Source: Chlorella sorokiniana (Eukaryota; Chlorophyta; Trebouxiophyceae; Chlorellales; Chlorellaceae). From it: a stretch of 64,000 bases of DNA. Below, piece after piece: positions 1-11,100 of this stretch. The stretch lies in NCBI GenBank assembly GCA_025917655.1, contig CP084619.1, forward strand, positions 1,860,001-1,924,000. The letters run 5' to 3'. Position numbers and translations under genes: made by a program. Numbering within the stretch: position 1 is the stretch's first letter; each line of letters begins with the position of its first letter. Below the pieces are notes generated by a model, which searched no databases, was not told the origin of the DNA, and saw nothing but the letters and a program-made list of their open reading frames with translations.

Positions 1-446
1 CGCCGTCGACACATCAGCGTTGCGGTGCGGCATGCGCTCGAGAATGTGTCCCATCCCTTGATTTGCGATGCAGAACAACACGTCCAGAGCTGTACTGTAC
101 ATACCTAGTCAGATGCATCCCTTACCTACGCCCCAGGCGGCTTATGGTTGAGGTTGGGCTTGCATGCTCGGCAGGTTTGAGAGCGCCGGCGCCCGAAGCA
201 GCAGCTACCTGTGCAATAGAGCTGCTCGCACTTGCTCCGCTGCAACTGCAGCTGCCTATGAATATCATACAAGCGGGGTTGTCTTGGTTGAAAGGGCAGT
301 TGCCGTACCAAACAGGTGCCGGGACGGGGAATGGGGACGGCGCCCCCAGCGCTGGAAAGCGGCAGACGCTCCACCAGTTTCGGAGAGGCCTTTGGATAGC
401 ACCTGTCGCCTCAAGAGTCGCAGGCTGTGCAGAAACATCATTCGAA
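1..446. other. no supported gene; 5' flank of GNAT gene
   Basis: Several open frames overlap here on both strands. None shows family resemblance, and the first convincing start codon downstream is at 447. The stretch may be the promoter and 5' UTR of the acetyltransferase gene, or the end of a gene lying to the left. Confidence 0.4.
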
Positions 447-1797
447 ATGGAGAATCCCCTTCTTCCGCTGGAGCCGATAGTGGCTCTGAACGAATTGCGG
501 TCCGAAGAGGCCTTGAAGCACCCTCAAGACATGGCCCTTACGACAATAGTAGAGGTGAACAGCTAGGAGGGACACACAGGGGCACATCCTGGCACCGGGG
601 AGCATGGTTGCTGACGGCCAGGCACCGGGGCCGCAGCCGGCACGATCATCGTTGTGTCGCCGTAGCTCACTTTCCCTTCTGCCCACACTCCTCTGCTCAG
701 GCCTTTGCGCCACTGCCCATAGTCAAGTACCTGGCGAAGCCTGGCCACGAGCGGGAGTACATGCGCGCCTTTGTGCAGCTGCACCGTCAGTCGCACCAAT
801 ATGAAGTGGGTTGCCTCATCGCCCTTCCACACAATACAGCGCATCAGCGATGGCAAGACGCATTGCTGCGTGCAGGTCCATGCGGCTGACGACTTCAGGG
901 TGGTTGCGCTGGTGCGGGAGGTGCCGGAGGTGCCGCCCGCCCTGGGAGCAGAGGAGCCTGGACCCAATGCTGGGTGCGCGCAAGTGGACAGCAGCCGCGC
1001 GGCAGCTTCTGCAAATGTGGAACCCGCTCTGATGCAGGGTGCCGCCGCTCCGGGCGCCGTCAAAGTCGAAAGCCGGCGCCCGACCCAGACCAGCTGCGAG
1101 AGGCGGTGCAGCTTGGCTCTCTGGGTGGGCTGCTGTCGCTCGGCGTGTCGTGGGCGGAGTCAGGTGAGGCCGCGCCCTGCTCTCGAGCGCAGGGAAGGCC
1201 ACACGAACATCGCATGCAGACAGCCTGCTACCTGCCCCCTTGCAAGCAGAGCTGCTGGTGCACACAAACCCCGACCGGATTGAGGCGGCAGAGGAGCTGC
1301 AGCGGAACCTGCAGCAGTATCTCGATCAGTATGTGCAGGTAAAAGGGAGGTTGTGTGTGAGGTCTGCGTTCGCCACCCCCAGAGAGTCCAGCGGCGCTCC
1401 ATCGCGGCGAGCGCAAACACCCCCCCCCGTGACGGCGTTTGCAGGAGCACGGCCCCACGCTGCACTTGCACTTCCTGGCGGTTTCGCCTCAGGCGCAGCG
1501 CACCGGCAGGGGCCGCGACATGATGCAGCACCTTGTTCGGATGGCAGATTCTGGTGAGTGACACTGACGTGGGGCCTGGCCACCTCCCACCATATCGTGT
1601 GCACCACGTTTGGGAGGTGGTCAAGAGCAGTGCTGTGCCTTGCAGAGGGGCGCCACCTGTACCTGGAGGCCAGCAGTGAAGCCTCCCGCAAACTGTACCT
1701 TCGGAACGGCTTTAAAGACCTTTGCGAGTATGTGCTGGGCGATGCGGGCCCAACTCTGTACATCATGGCGCGCCCCCAGCTCGCAACGCGCAGCTGA
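447..1797 (+). CDS. GNAT-family N-acetyltransferase
   Basis: This protein probably transfers an acetyl group from acetyl-CoA to an amine; the substrate is unknown. I read six exons: 447-554, 701-805, 876-1163, 1250-1338, 1445-1553 and 1646-1797. All have GT-AG borders, and the phases join correctly. The GNAT core is in the last two exons: a beta strand LHLHFLAVSP, the acetyl-CoA pyrophosphate loop QRTGRGRDMM, then LYLEASSEASRKLYLRNGF, the usual end of the fold, and LYIMARP. The ATG at 447 was chosen because exon 1 (MENPLLPLEP) then joins in phase to AFAPLPIVKYL. Exon 3 needs one extra base near the CCC at 1079-1081 to stay open, which I treat as a sequence error. The predicted protein is about 280 residues, normal for algal and fungal GNAT proteins. 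Transcription looks independent of the next gene. Confidence 0.8.
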
Positions 1798-2417
1798 AGG
1801 AAACAAGATCACAGGCGCAGGCGGGTTCAGCGGTGCGCACTGCAGTGGAGCAGTGAACCGCTTGCTGGCGTGTTGCCTGTGTTTGGCATGTGTGGAGCAG
1901 CTATGTATTCTGCACAGCACAGCACGGCACACCATCAAACAATGAGGCGGTTCCCTTGTGGCGAGGTGGCGGCAGCGGCGAGGCGAGGCGGCAGGACACC
2001 AGGCGTCGAGTCGTGGGTCGATGGCGAAACCTCGTTCACAGCATGTCTGTTGTACTGACTGGCATGACAATCGTCAATGCGGGACAGCCCACAAATTTTC
2101 TAAACACGGGTGCACAGGGTCCACCCGACATCCGCAACAGCGAACGAGACGACAGTGAATTCGGATAATTGAGAGATCGCAAGGTGCATGCAGGTCAGTC
2201 ATGTCTCGAGAGGCCCACCAGAACCCTAGGTGCTAGCCTCCTTGTTTTCGGCCGGGAGCGCCCAGTCCATTTTGCCTCGCATCGCATCGCGTCCATGGTG
2301 CCTTGCAGTGCGACTTGCCACTCAAGCCGCTGAAATCGACAGGGACGGTGGCGGGCGGCAGAGGCCTCCGCCGTCTATTCAGCATCTACCAGGGTGCAAT
2401 TGGCAACTGCCTATGTG
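1798..2417. other. intergenic: GNAT 3' side and upstream of next gene
   Basis: No conserved frame is seen. I found no TGTAA close after the GNAT stop. The first ATG of the next model is at 2418. Part of this stretch may be its 5' UTR or an unrecognised first exon. Confidence 0.4.
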
Positions 2418-5400
2418 ATGTCCGGCAGCAGGCCAGCGTGTGAAGAGGGACAGAGCTCTGCTGATGCAGCAGATAGGGTCAGCAAGCGGAGGAGGTTGGA
2501 GGCCGCTGGCTCGCCTCCTGCGCCGTGCAGGGCAACGGTGTCGAGCAGCTGCACGGATGCTGGGCGGGTCCCGTCGGTGCCAGCTAGTGGCGCCATTCAG
2601 CGCCTCGAGCTCGCTCAGGCGGCCTGTGAGCAGTTGGAGCACGGAAGGCGGCAGAAGCATGGGTTGGAGCTGCAGCGGCAGGGTGACGCAGCCCTCCGTG
2701 CGGCCCTGGCGCATGGCTCTTCACCGCCACCGTCCTGGAAGCCGGCAGCTGCCCAGCCGACTGCTGCAGCTGCCGGACCTGCGCCACCCGCAACACCCGA
2801 GAAGCAGACCGTCAACGATGTGGCCAGCCCTGTTGCCCCGGCAGAGGCGCTGGAGCAGGGGCCCGTCATGCGCGGCCTGACCGTGGACGTGCCGCGGCTG
2901 GCAGCCCTGCTGCGGCGGCAGGCCGCCGCAAGCGGGGCCAGCATGGCGCAGCTGTGGCAGCAGGCGCAGGCGGCGGTGCTGCGGCAGTCGCTGAGGGTGC
3001 TGCTTGCGTGCCTGGAGCGCACAGAGGTGGCCCCACTGCAGAGGCCAGGCTGACGGCGGGCGTTTCGTACGTCGTGCACAGCGAGAGCACGCAGCAGGGC
3101 GCCCGCGGCATGGCGCAACTGCCGCACTTGGGTGGGTGGTCAGCATGCAGAAAGAGGAACGCACGCCTGGTGCCGGCAGGAACCAGGACCCTTGCTGGCC
3201 ATGACGCCCGCCAGGCTCCCCCCGCCCCCGCCTGCAGTGTACCAACCCCCGGGCTCAAGGAGGTGGACAGCCGCCTGGCGGGCGCCCTTGCTGACGTGCT
3301 GTGCAGCTCGGTGAGGGGGCTTGCTGCGCTGGCGGGTTGTGGCGGCACAACCTCCGCCGACGTGTCCATGTGACGGGTCGTGCCCCTGTGCTCCCTCCTC
3401 GCCTTGCCCCGCCGATCGCAGGCCACCGCTGCTGCTGTGCTGCCGCTTCGGGAGGGGAACGCGATGAAGCAGTACCTGCTGCTGCCCGACCAGCGGCGCC
3501 AGCTGCTGCAGCAGCACGGCGGCCACCTGGCAGACACGCCCGTGGCTGCCGCCGGCCTGGAGTCGCTGCTGGCCGACCGCTGCTTCGTCTGCCTGCACTT
3601 CCGCCTGGATGGTGCTGGGCAGCTGCACCCGGTGGACGGGGGCGGCGGCAGCCGGGGCGTGGGGGCGGCGTGCAGCGGGGCGTGAGGGGTCCAACGTGCA
3701 GCTGGGCATCATGCTGAGGAAGGGCGTGGGCGGCACCTGCCCCCTCAGGTGATGGCGACCCACGCGCATGCCACGCAACCGCCATGGGTCGGTGCATGGC
3801 AGGTCCATGGTTTGGTTGGGGACGGAGAAGCTGTGAGCTGCCCATGCCGACACACAGATCTGCAACATTTACCGCTTCCGCAGGGCTGCCGCCCGCCATC
3901 TGGCAGGCGTCGGCGTGCTGGGTGCGCTGCTAGATGGCGCCCCGCCATCCGCCACCGCCAGCGTGGCACAGCCCACCGCCGCAGCCATGCAGCAAAAGCC
4001 CGCAGCTGCGTCACAAGCCCAGGATGCGGCGCAGCCGGCCATGCAGCCGGCGACGCCGCTGCCATCGCCGGCAGCTCATGAAGCGCCTCGCAGCGGCAGC
4101 GATGCCGTGAGCAAGAGCCTGGCGGCTGTGTTTGTGGACGCTCTGGTGGGGGCTGCTGAGGCGGACGAGGCGGCGGCCGCTGCGGATCACAACTCTGGAC
4201 AGGCAGGAGGTGGGGGAGGGCGACCCCACTCCCAGCGGGAGCAGCCTCATGTGCTGAGCACTCCCAAGAAGGATGCCTCGCAGCATGGCAGCCAGTCCCT
4301 GGCATCCGTGCGACGCACAGAGCCTCCAAGCGCCAGCCCTGCATCCCCGCCTGCCGCACGCTCACAAGCCTCGGTGCAGTCAACCGCTGCAGCCCCCGCC
4401 CCGGCGGCACCTGCCGCTCCCCTCAGCACTGCTGAGTTGGAGGCTGCGCTGCAGCGGGCGGCGGCAGACTTGCAGGCAGCCGAGACGGCGGCCGCTGCTG
4501 CCGAGGCGGCTGGCGACGAGGAGATGCCGGACTTTGAGGCTGAGGAGGCGGCGGCTGAGGCAGCAGGCGCGACAGGCGGGGGCGCCGCGCGAGGTGAATC
4601 AGCTAGCGGAGCTGGATGCGACGGAGCCGGGCTGAGAGGGGCAGCCGTGGCGGGGTTGGCGGGGAGGAGGGTGTGGACGAGCTGCTGCGGGAGATGCGGG
4701 AGGAGGAGGAAGAGGAGGCACAGCGGTTGCGGCAGGCGTGTGAGGCGCGGCAGGAGCGGCCCAGCCCAGCAGCGCGCCCGCAACAGGAGCAGACCCCGTC
4801 CACGCCGCCTGCTCCCGCTGCCTGCCCGCAAGCTGGGGCCTCGCAACGCTCAGCTGCGCAGCAGCCCCTTGTCGCCCCCGGCAGCCGCGCGCGCGCCGCC
4901 GCCGCCGCCGAGCCAGGTGCACCAGCGGCTGAGCATGCACACGCTGAGCGGGCGGCTGGAGCTGTATGTGGAGCAGGGCACCTGGGAGGCGCTGGAGGGG
5001 TGGGTGGCGGGAGCAGTGGGCTGCAGTGGAGGGAGCATCAGCTGGGGAGCAGCACGCCCTCGCACGCTGCGCGCATGCCAAGCGCTGCTCCTGGGGCTGC
5101 GTGCCAACCTGGCACTCTGCCGGGCGCTGCGCCCGCCCTGCAGGCCGACGCGCGACGCGCTCTTCACCGCCGTCCGCCGAGTGGAGCGGGTGCTGCTGCG
5201 GGAGCTGGCCGCCGCCAACCGCCGCCGCCTGCTGCACTTCTGCTGGGCGCTGCAGGGGCTGGTGGGCTGCGACGGTTCGTGCGGCCCTGTGCCCTCCCTG
5301 CTGCTGGGTTCGCGGCTGGACGGCGGGCATGAAGGAAGCGCGACGTTGGACCACAGCGGGGCCGTGGTCCTGGCCGCCAGCTGCCTTCTGGCTGCCGACA

Positions 5401-7630
5401 GCCTGGCAGGCGGGCGCGGTACAGGCCTGCAGGTGTGCCACCCCCTGCTGCATGGCCGCTTGACGGCATTCGCTGACGCTGGCCGCTGGCCTGGGCTGAG
5501 CTGGCCCACCTCTGACGAGCCCTGCTGCAGGTGCCCTGGCCCTATTACCTCATCGCCACGCGGGACAGCTTCACCCACCACCTGGTGCCGCTGGAGTGAG
5601 CGCGCGCTGCCTCGCTGCCGCGACGCTGCCCAGCCGCGCCTTGCCTGCTGCGCTGCGTCCACGCTTGCCGCGCCTCACGGCGGCCGGCCCGCTCCCCAAG
5701 TTTGGCTTAAGCCTGCCTCGCTTGCAGGACGCGCGTCACGACAGGCGGCCGCCGCTACCTGCGCACCGACTTCTTCCTGCGGGCGGGCGAGTGCCCCGAG
5801 GGGTACCACGCAGCTCTGGAAGCTGCCAGCAGCTCGGACAGCAGCAGCGCAGGCGATGCCCGGGTGGCTGCACAGGGTGTCCTGGGTGCGCAGGTGTCTG
5901 GCAGCGAGGTTCGCCAGCAGCAGATGGAGGGGGCGGCGGCGGCGCAGGCTATTGAGGCGGATGATGGGCTGGCTGGCGCCGTGCCCCACCCGGAGGGCCT
6001 GCTCCCAATCGGCGTGACCACCGTCTGTTCGCTGTTCAGCGAGGATGAGCTGGCGGCAATCGAGAAGGAAGCTGGTGCGGAACGGCCACAACATGCGTCC
6101 ATCTGCTGCCTCACTGGTTTGGCCAGGCAGGCTCCACAACTGCTCGACGAGCGCTGTTTACATTCGTTCCGTCCCGTCGGCCGCCCTGCACGCCATCCTT
6201 TCTTTCCCTGACCCCACAGACGGCGTGGACGAGCGCTGCCGCCGCGGCCTCCTGCCCGACAGCTGCTTCCACCGCAGCGCTGCGCGGGCGGCAGCCTCAA
6301 GCGCACCAAGTACTTTTTCGGCGCCAGGCGAGCCCAGGCAGCGGCGCAGAGCGGATGCATGGCTGGTTCGAGCCTCGACAAAGGCTCTTTTATTCAGCGA
6401 GCCGGCGCCCACCCTGCGCAGATACCTGTGGACGCGGGAGCAGCTGGGCGAGGCGGACGCCAGGGTGGCGGGCGGGGTGCGCGTCGATGTGCCGCCGGTG
6501 AGGCCGCGGTGCCACCTGACCATGACCATGATCCCCCCTCTTCCCCCTCCGCTGAACACCCTGTGCGCTTGTGGACCTGCGATGCCGTGTCATGCCCCTC
6601 CACCCCTGCCTTGCGCGCCGGTGTGTGTGCAGGCCCCAGCCTGGGTGCGGCAGCAAGTCGAGGCACCGCTGGTGGGCGCGGGCCTGGCGGCCCCGGCTTT
6701 GTGGACTCTGTCGCCCTCAACGCCTACCACGACGGCTCGGAGGGCATTCAGGCGCGCACCGCACCCCGATACCCGCTCTGCCCGCTGGCAGTGCTGCTGC
6801 AGCAGCGCAGCTTGAGGCTGGTTTGCTCCCTGTACGGACAGGGCATCAAGTTGTCTTGGCAGGTGGACCGGGCAACCTTCACCCGCTGCATGAGGAGATT
6901 CTTCGCCAGGCCCCCTTCTGCCTGCATATGTGCGCCCATATTGTCCACACCCCTCCCCACCAATAAAACACACACACACACACCACCCACCTTCCCACCC
7001 ACTCCCGCCCACACTGCCCGCACCTACACCCAGACACCACCACCAAATGCCCCCTTGCCTTTTGCAGAGTCATTTCGACGACGCAGACCGCTCTCGCAGC
7101 CCATTCTGTCGCTGCGCCTCTTCAGCGACAGCCGACTCAGCTTCGGCACTCAGCTGTACGGGTGAGGGGCGCGAGGGGGGGCGGCGCTGCACTGCGCCAA
7201 GCCGCAGCCTGCCCAGCGTCCCCTTGTCCTCCCCGTCTGCCTGACCCTGCAAGCCAGCCCCTTGCAGCCTTAAGCGTGTCGGCCTCGCCCCCTGCAGCTA
7301 CACCAACGGCACCTTCTGCATCCCGCTGCCCCGTGGCTGCGTCATGGTGATGCGGGCTGGGGCTACGCCGCAAACGGCGTCAAGCACTGCGTGCGCCCGC
7401 AGACATGTCGGGTGGGGCAGGGGACGCTTGTGGGAGCTGGGCTGGCTGGGGTGGTTGACGCGAGGGTGTGGGCTGTCTGCTGGGGAGCGGTAGACTAATG
7501 AGGCGAAGAGCCTGTGCTTTTTGTAGGCAGGGCGGGCTCACGCAGCCAGGCTGCGCCCTGTCGCATGCAGGCAAGAGCGCGGGGCTCATCCTGCGGCAGA
7601 TCAACCCGGCAGCAAGACAGGAGGCGCAGC
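2418..7630 (+). CDS. large protein with C-terminal AlkB-like 2OG-Fe(II) dioxygenase domain
   Basis: The C-terminal part (about 5.7-7.6 kb) is an AlkB-type 2-oxoglutarate and Fe(II)-dependent dioxygenase, a class of nucleic-acid or protein demethylases. Spliced pieces read LNAYHDGSEGIQ / HFDDADR / LSLRLFSDSRLSFGTQLYG / YTNGTFCIPLPRG / YAANGVKHCVRP / GKSAGLILRQI. The metal triad is the H and D of HFDD plus the H of VKHCV; the R of LILRQI would bind 2-oxoglutarate. Upstream exons encode a nuclear-looking N-terminus (KRRRLEAAG near 2490), KQYLLLPDQRRQLLQQ near 3470, a long Ala/Glu-rich linker (about 3.9-4.9 kb), and YYLIATRDSFTHHLVPLE near 5540, none of which I recognise. An intronic (CA)n lies at 6969-6983. 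The frame slips at 7359-7362 and again near 7401, each as if one base were missing. Whether 2.4-3.7 kb belongs to the same gene is uncertain. The stop is also uncertain, because the next gene follows without a clear gap. Confidence 0.6.
6969..6983 (+). repeat. (CA)n microsatellite in intron
   Basis: An uninterrupted CA run lies in the intron just before the exon that carries the HxD motif of the AlkB-like domain. Confidence 0.85.
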
Positions 7631-7766
7631 AGGCGAGGAGGCGCTGGGCCTGTTTGTCGTGGCTGGCACTGCAGGAGGGCTGCAAGCGACGCACCGCTGC
7701 CCCTGCTTTATCCCCACATGGACGCTGCTGCTGCTGCGGCCCCGCTTTCCCGTTTTGCAGCTTCAC

Positions 7767-10700
7767 ATGGAGGAGACGTGCGCCTGGCTGCGCTGCCTCT
7801 CCCTGAATGCCAGCACCCGCGCCGCGCAGCTGCTGGCGCAGCGCAGCAGTGGGCCGAGCGGCGCGCAGGCGGCGGCGTCCCGCCCGCATCGCGTGCCCGC
7901 CGCCGAGCGGCGGGAGGTGTGGCGCCTGCTGCGCGACATGGTGAGGCGGGTGGAGGCGCAGGAGCGGCGGGAAAGGCTGGAGGACGTGACTGCCCAGCTC
8001 ATGCTGCTGTCCGCGCTGCGCAAGGTGGAGGCGGCGGAGCGGCTCGGCCTCGACCTGTGCGGAGGGGCAGAGGCGGAGGGCGGCGGCGGGGGCGGCACAA
8101 ACGCCAGCGGAGCGTGCTTGGGCAGCCCGCCGCCGCCGTCGTGTTCAGCCTGCTGGACGACGTGGTGAGCTGGGTGGAGCGGCCGCACGCCAGCCTGGCG
8201 CCAGCCTGGCAGCCCGGCGACGCCGTGCAGGTGGGATGCGCGCGCACAGCGCGGCCTGAGCCCTGGGAGCAGGTGGGCCTCTGGACAGGGCTGCCCGTGG
8301 ACCGCACACCTGGTGACCCCTCCTAGAAGGGATCCGCTAAGCACAGCTGCACCCCTGCACACGCATGCCGACCCCCCTCCCTCTTCCCTCGTACACCCCG
8401 TGCCTCCCCCCAACCCCTCCCCGCCTGCTGTCCCACAGGACCAAGCGTCGGGCACCCCTTTCGCAGGCCCAGGAGGTGGGGCGCCTCCTGCAGCGTATGG
8501 TGAGGGGGTGGAAGCGGCGGAGGCGGCGGAGGCGACGACGGCGGCGCAGGTGATGCACAGCGCGGTGTGCTGCGTCACGGCCGTCGCGGCCTGGGAGGAA
8601 GGCGGACGGCAAGGCCCGCAGCCGTCGTACGGTCTGCTACCGCTGCCCCTCCCCACCGGCCGACCGCCGGCTGCAGCCGGGCAGGCAGCCAGCATGCCAC
8701 GCGTGCTCATGCTGGCCAGCCAGGTGGCATCACTGCTGTTTGTCGGTCGAGCAGCCGCTCTGGCCTGCGCGCCACCACACGCTGGCGCCATCACGGCTGC
8801 AGACGTTGAGGCTGCCAGGGCGGCTGTGCTGCAGCACACCAAGCTGCCGAGCGAGGCGGCCCTGCGCCAGGCGCTGCTGCTGGCTGCCACGCCAGCTGCG
8901 GCCGCTGCTGCAGCGGATGCCGTGGCGAAGGCAGCCGGCAGCCAGCCGGGCAGCATGCAGCCGGCTGTGCTTGCGCAGCTGCAGGCCCGGGCCCAGCAAC
9001 AGGCCATCGTTGCATCCCTGGCCTCAATCCTGCTGAAGTCGCAGTCGCAGTCGCAGTCGCAGTCGCAGTCGCAGTGGCAGGTGCCGGCGGCACAGCAGGC
9101 GCCAGCGGGGGACAAGCAGCAGGACGCCAGGTCGGCCGCCGTGTACGCCGCTGCACTGCAGGCAGCTGCGCCCAACCAGCCTGCAGGGTGCCGCCTGGCC
9201 GGGATGAGCGACCCCAGGGCTGGCAGCCAGGGAAGCCGCACAGCATGCGGGCGGACTGCAGCTGCGTCTGACAGAGCTGGAGCAGGGCTGCAGCGGTCGG
9301 GCCAGGGCCGCTCGCTCGGTGCCTGCAAGGCTCCGTCAGCGGTGTGCTTCGCCTGCTGCCGCGGGGTCGACGAGACGGGTGAGCCTGCAGGCCTGGGCGT
9401 GAGCCAGCGCATGCATGACACCCCCTGTCTGCGCCCCACCCAACCCCTTTCCAATCCATGCTGCAGAGGCTGGAGGCGAGCTGTGGTCATGCGCAGGCCC
9501 CTGCAGACGCACTTTCCACCATGCCTGCTGTTCTCCGTCGAACGCTGCGCCAGACGCCTCGCCTCGGTGCCAGGAGTGTGCTCTGAGCAGGTGGGCGGGC
9601 GCTGGCACGCAGCTTTGCCGGCTGGGCCCCTCCAATCTTTTCCGCGCTTTAGGGTCTATCCCTCGCTTCTCTGCCGATGCCCGCCCCTTGCAGCCACCCC
9701 TGTTTCGCCTGCCGTGGCGCCGCTGCGCCGGCGGGAACGCTCAAGTGCAGCGTCGGCCAGTGCGGACGCTTCTACCATCAGCACTGCTTGGCGGCCAGCC
9801 AAACTGCCAAGGTCGGTGCCTGTCCTGCTGGCATACACTTGAAGTGCAGCTGTGCTGGTTGTTTGGCCCACCGCACTGGAGGCAACAACACTGCCGCCCA
9901 GCATGCCCCTTGCAGGTCAGCAGCGCCGGTCGCAGCGCCAAGCGCGTGTGCCCCCTGCACTTCTGCGCGCGGTGTGGCGCCAGCGGGGACGGCATTCCTA
10001 TGGTGCAGGCAAGCGCTTTTGGCGCATCTGCAGCTGGCTCTGCTGCACGCTCACGTGCCACAATTTACATCTGACCAGCTCATCTCCTGCCTTGCATGCA
10101 GTGCCTTTTGTGCCCCACGGGTTGGCATGTGCGCTGTCGGCCACCCAACGCCCGCCCTGTGTCCAAAAAGTATGTGGTCTGTGCCGATCATATCACAGCG
10201 CAGCAAGCTGGCAGGCCTGAAGAGCAGCGGCAGGTGGTGCGGCAGCACAGTGTGCAGGGGTCACAGCCGTGCTTGCCATCCTGCACTGCACCAGAGTCAG
10301 CAGTAGGCAGCGTGAGCTTGGAGGAGCCGGGCGCGCCACCAGCACTGGTGGTGGTGCAACAGCAGGTGCAGGCGTCAGCAGCGATCCTGTGCCCCGCACA
10401 GCCTGAGGGCAGCGAGGCTGAGGTGTTGGATTCAGAGGAAGGAGAGCTTCCGTTGCAAGAGGCAAGCAGGAAGCGGTTTCAGCAAGCACCGCAGGCGCCA
10501 CTGGGCGCGCGCCCGACAGAACAGCTGGCAGCCATGACCGGTGGTATGACTCGGGCGGCCAGTGGTCCAGACAAGCCAGAACAGACATTGCTGGCAGCTG
10601 GAGAGCTGCAGGCCGAAGCATCAGCAGCAACCAAGGCCGGCTGCCTGGCACCTCACAGTGGTGCCGCGGCAGCGGAGCTGTCAAAGGCAGGCAGTAAGAG

Positions 10701-11100
10701 CCCACACGAGCAGCGATCAGGCAGCGCAGCTAGCTGTGCTTCCCAGGCTGTCACGCCTCAGCCTGCCATGTCCGCGGGTGGCAGCGGGACCTCATCAACA
10801 GTTACTGTACTCCAGATGCAGCCGAGTGTTGCACCAGTCGGGGCAGCAGGCGCGACTCAGCGTGAGCATCAGCAGCAACGGCTGTTGCTGGACGCAGCTG
10901 GATCGCTGCTGGGCCCAGTGCTCGCCCAGGCGCACCACGCCAGCCCGCTGGGCCAGGAACTCGATTTGGATGAGATGCATGGTGGGGAGTACCAGCAGCA
11001 GCCACACTCAGCCAGCAAGGGCAGCAGCGGGTTGACACTGCAACCATCCTGGCAGACCAGCGCGGCACGGCGTGCCACGTTAGACTACGGTGACCTGTGA
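7767..11100 (+). CDS. PHD/C5HCH multi-finger chromatin-reader-like protein (EDM2/NSD type)
   Basis: This is probably a nuclear histone-binding protein. Three zinc-binding modules follow one another near 9.3-10.2 kb. A first PHD-like finger reads VCFACCRG then GPCRRTFHHACC and CQEC. A second reads CFACRGAAAPAGTLKC then CGRFYHQHC. The third, CPLHFCARCGASGDG then VQCLLCPTGWHVRC, is the C5HCH-type element that pairs with PHD fingers in plant EDM2 and animal NSD proteins. Upstream are a charged helical region (RREVWRLLRDMVRRVEAQER), VVFSLLDDVVSWVERP and a long Ala-rich stretch. A run of six Ser-Gln pairs lies at 9037-9072. The tail after the fingers is Gln/Ala/Ser-rich and disordered. The last exon ends in DYGDL and TGA at 11098-11100. 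The ATG at 7767 is a working start: an AG acceptor lies just before it, so the gene could be spliced to exons of the preceding AlkB-like gene. Confidence 0.6.
9037..9072 (+). repeat. (AGTCGC)6 coding microsatellite, Ser-Gln repeat
   Basis: Six perfect AGTCGC units inside the PHD-protein exon encode alternating Ser and Gln. SQ is the minimal target site of ATM/ATR-type kinases. Length variation here would stay in frame. Confidence 0.9.

Noticed and set aside
3915-6017. A 700-codon plus-strand open frame read as one uninterrupted protein
   Set aside because: Its first half overlaps real exon sequence, but from about 4.6 kb it runs in the wrong frame through exons whose conserved blocks (for example YYLIATRDSF) are in other frames.
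7350-7410. AlkB-like gene as a pseudogene because of two frame breaks
   Set aside because: Both breaks look like single missing bases, the rest of the core is intact, and the same slip occurs in essential FBPase, so sequence error is more likely.
7763-9490. A 575-codon open frame on the minus strand
   Set aside because: It is antisense to the PHD-protein exons. High GC content keeps the mirrored frame free of stops, and its translation is a composition artefact with no motifs.
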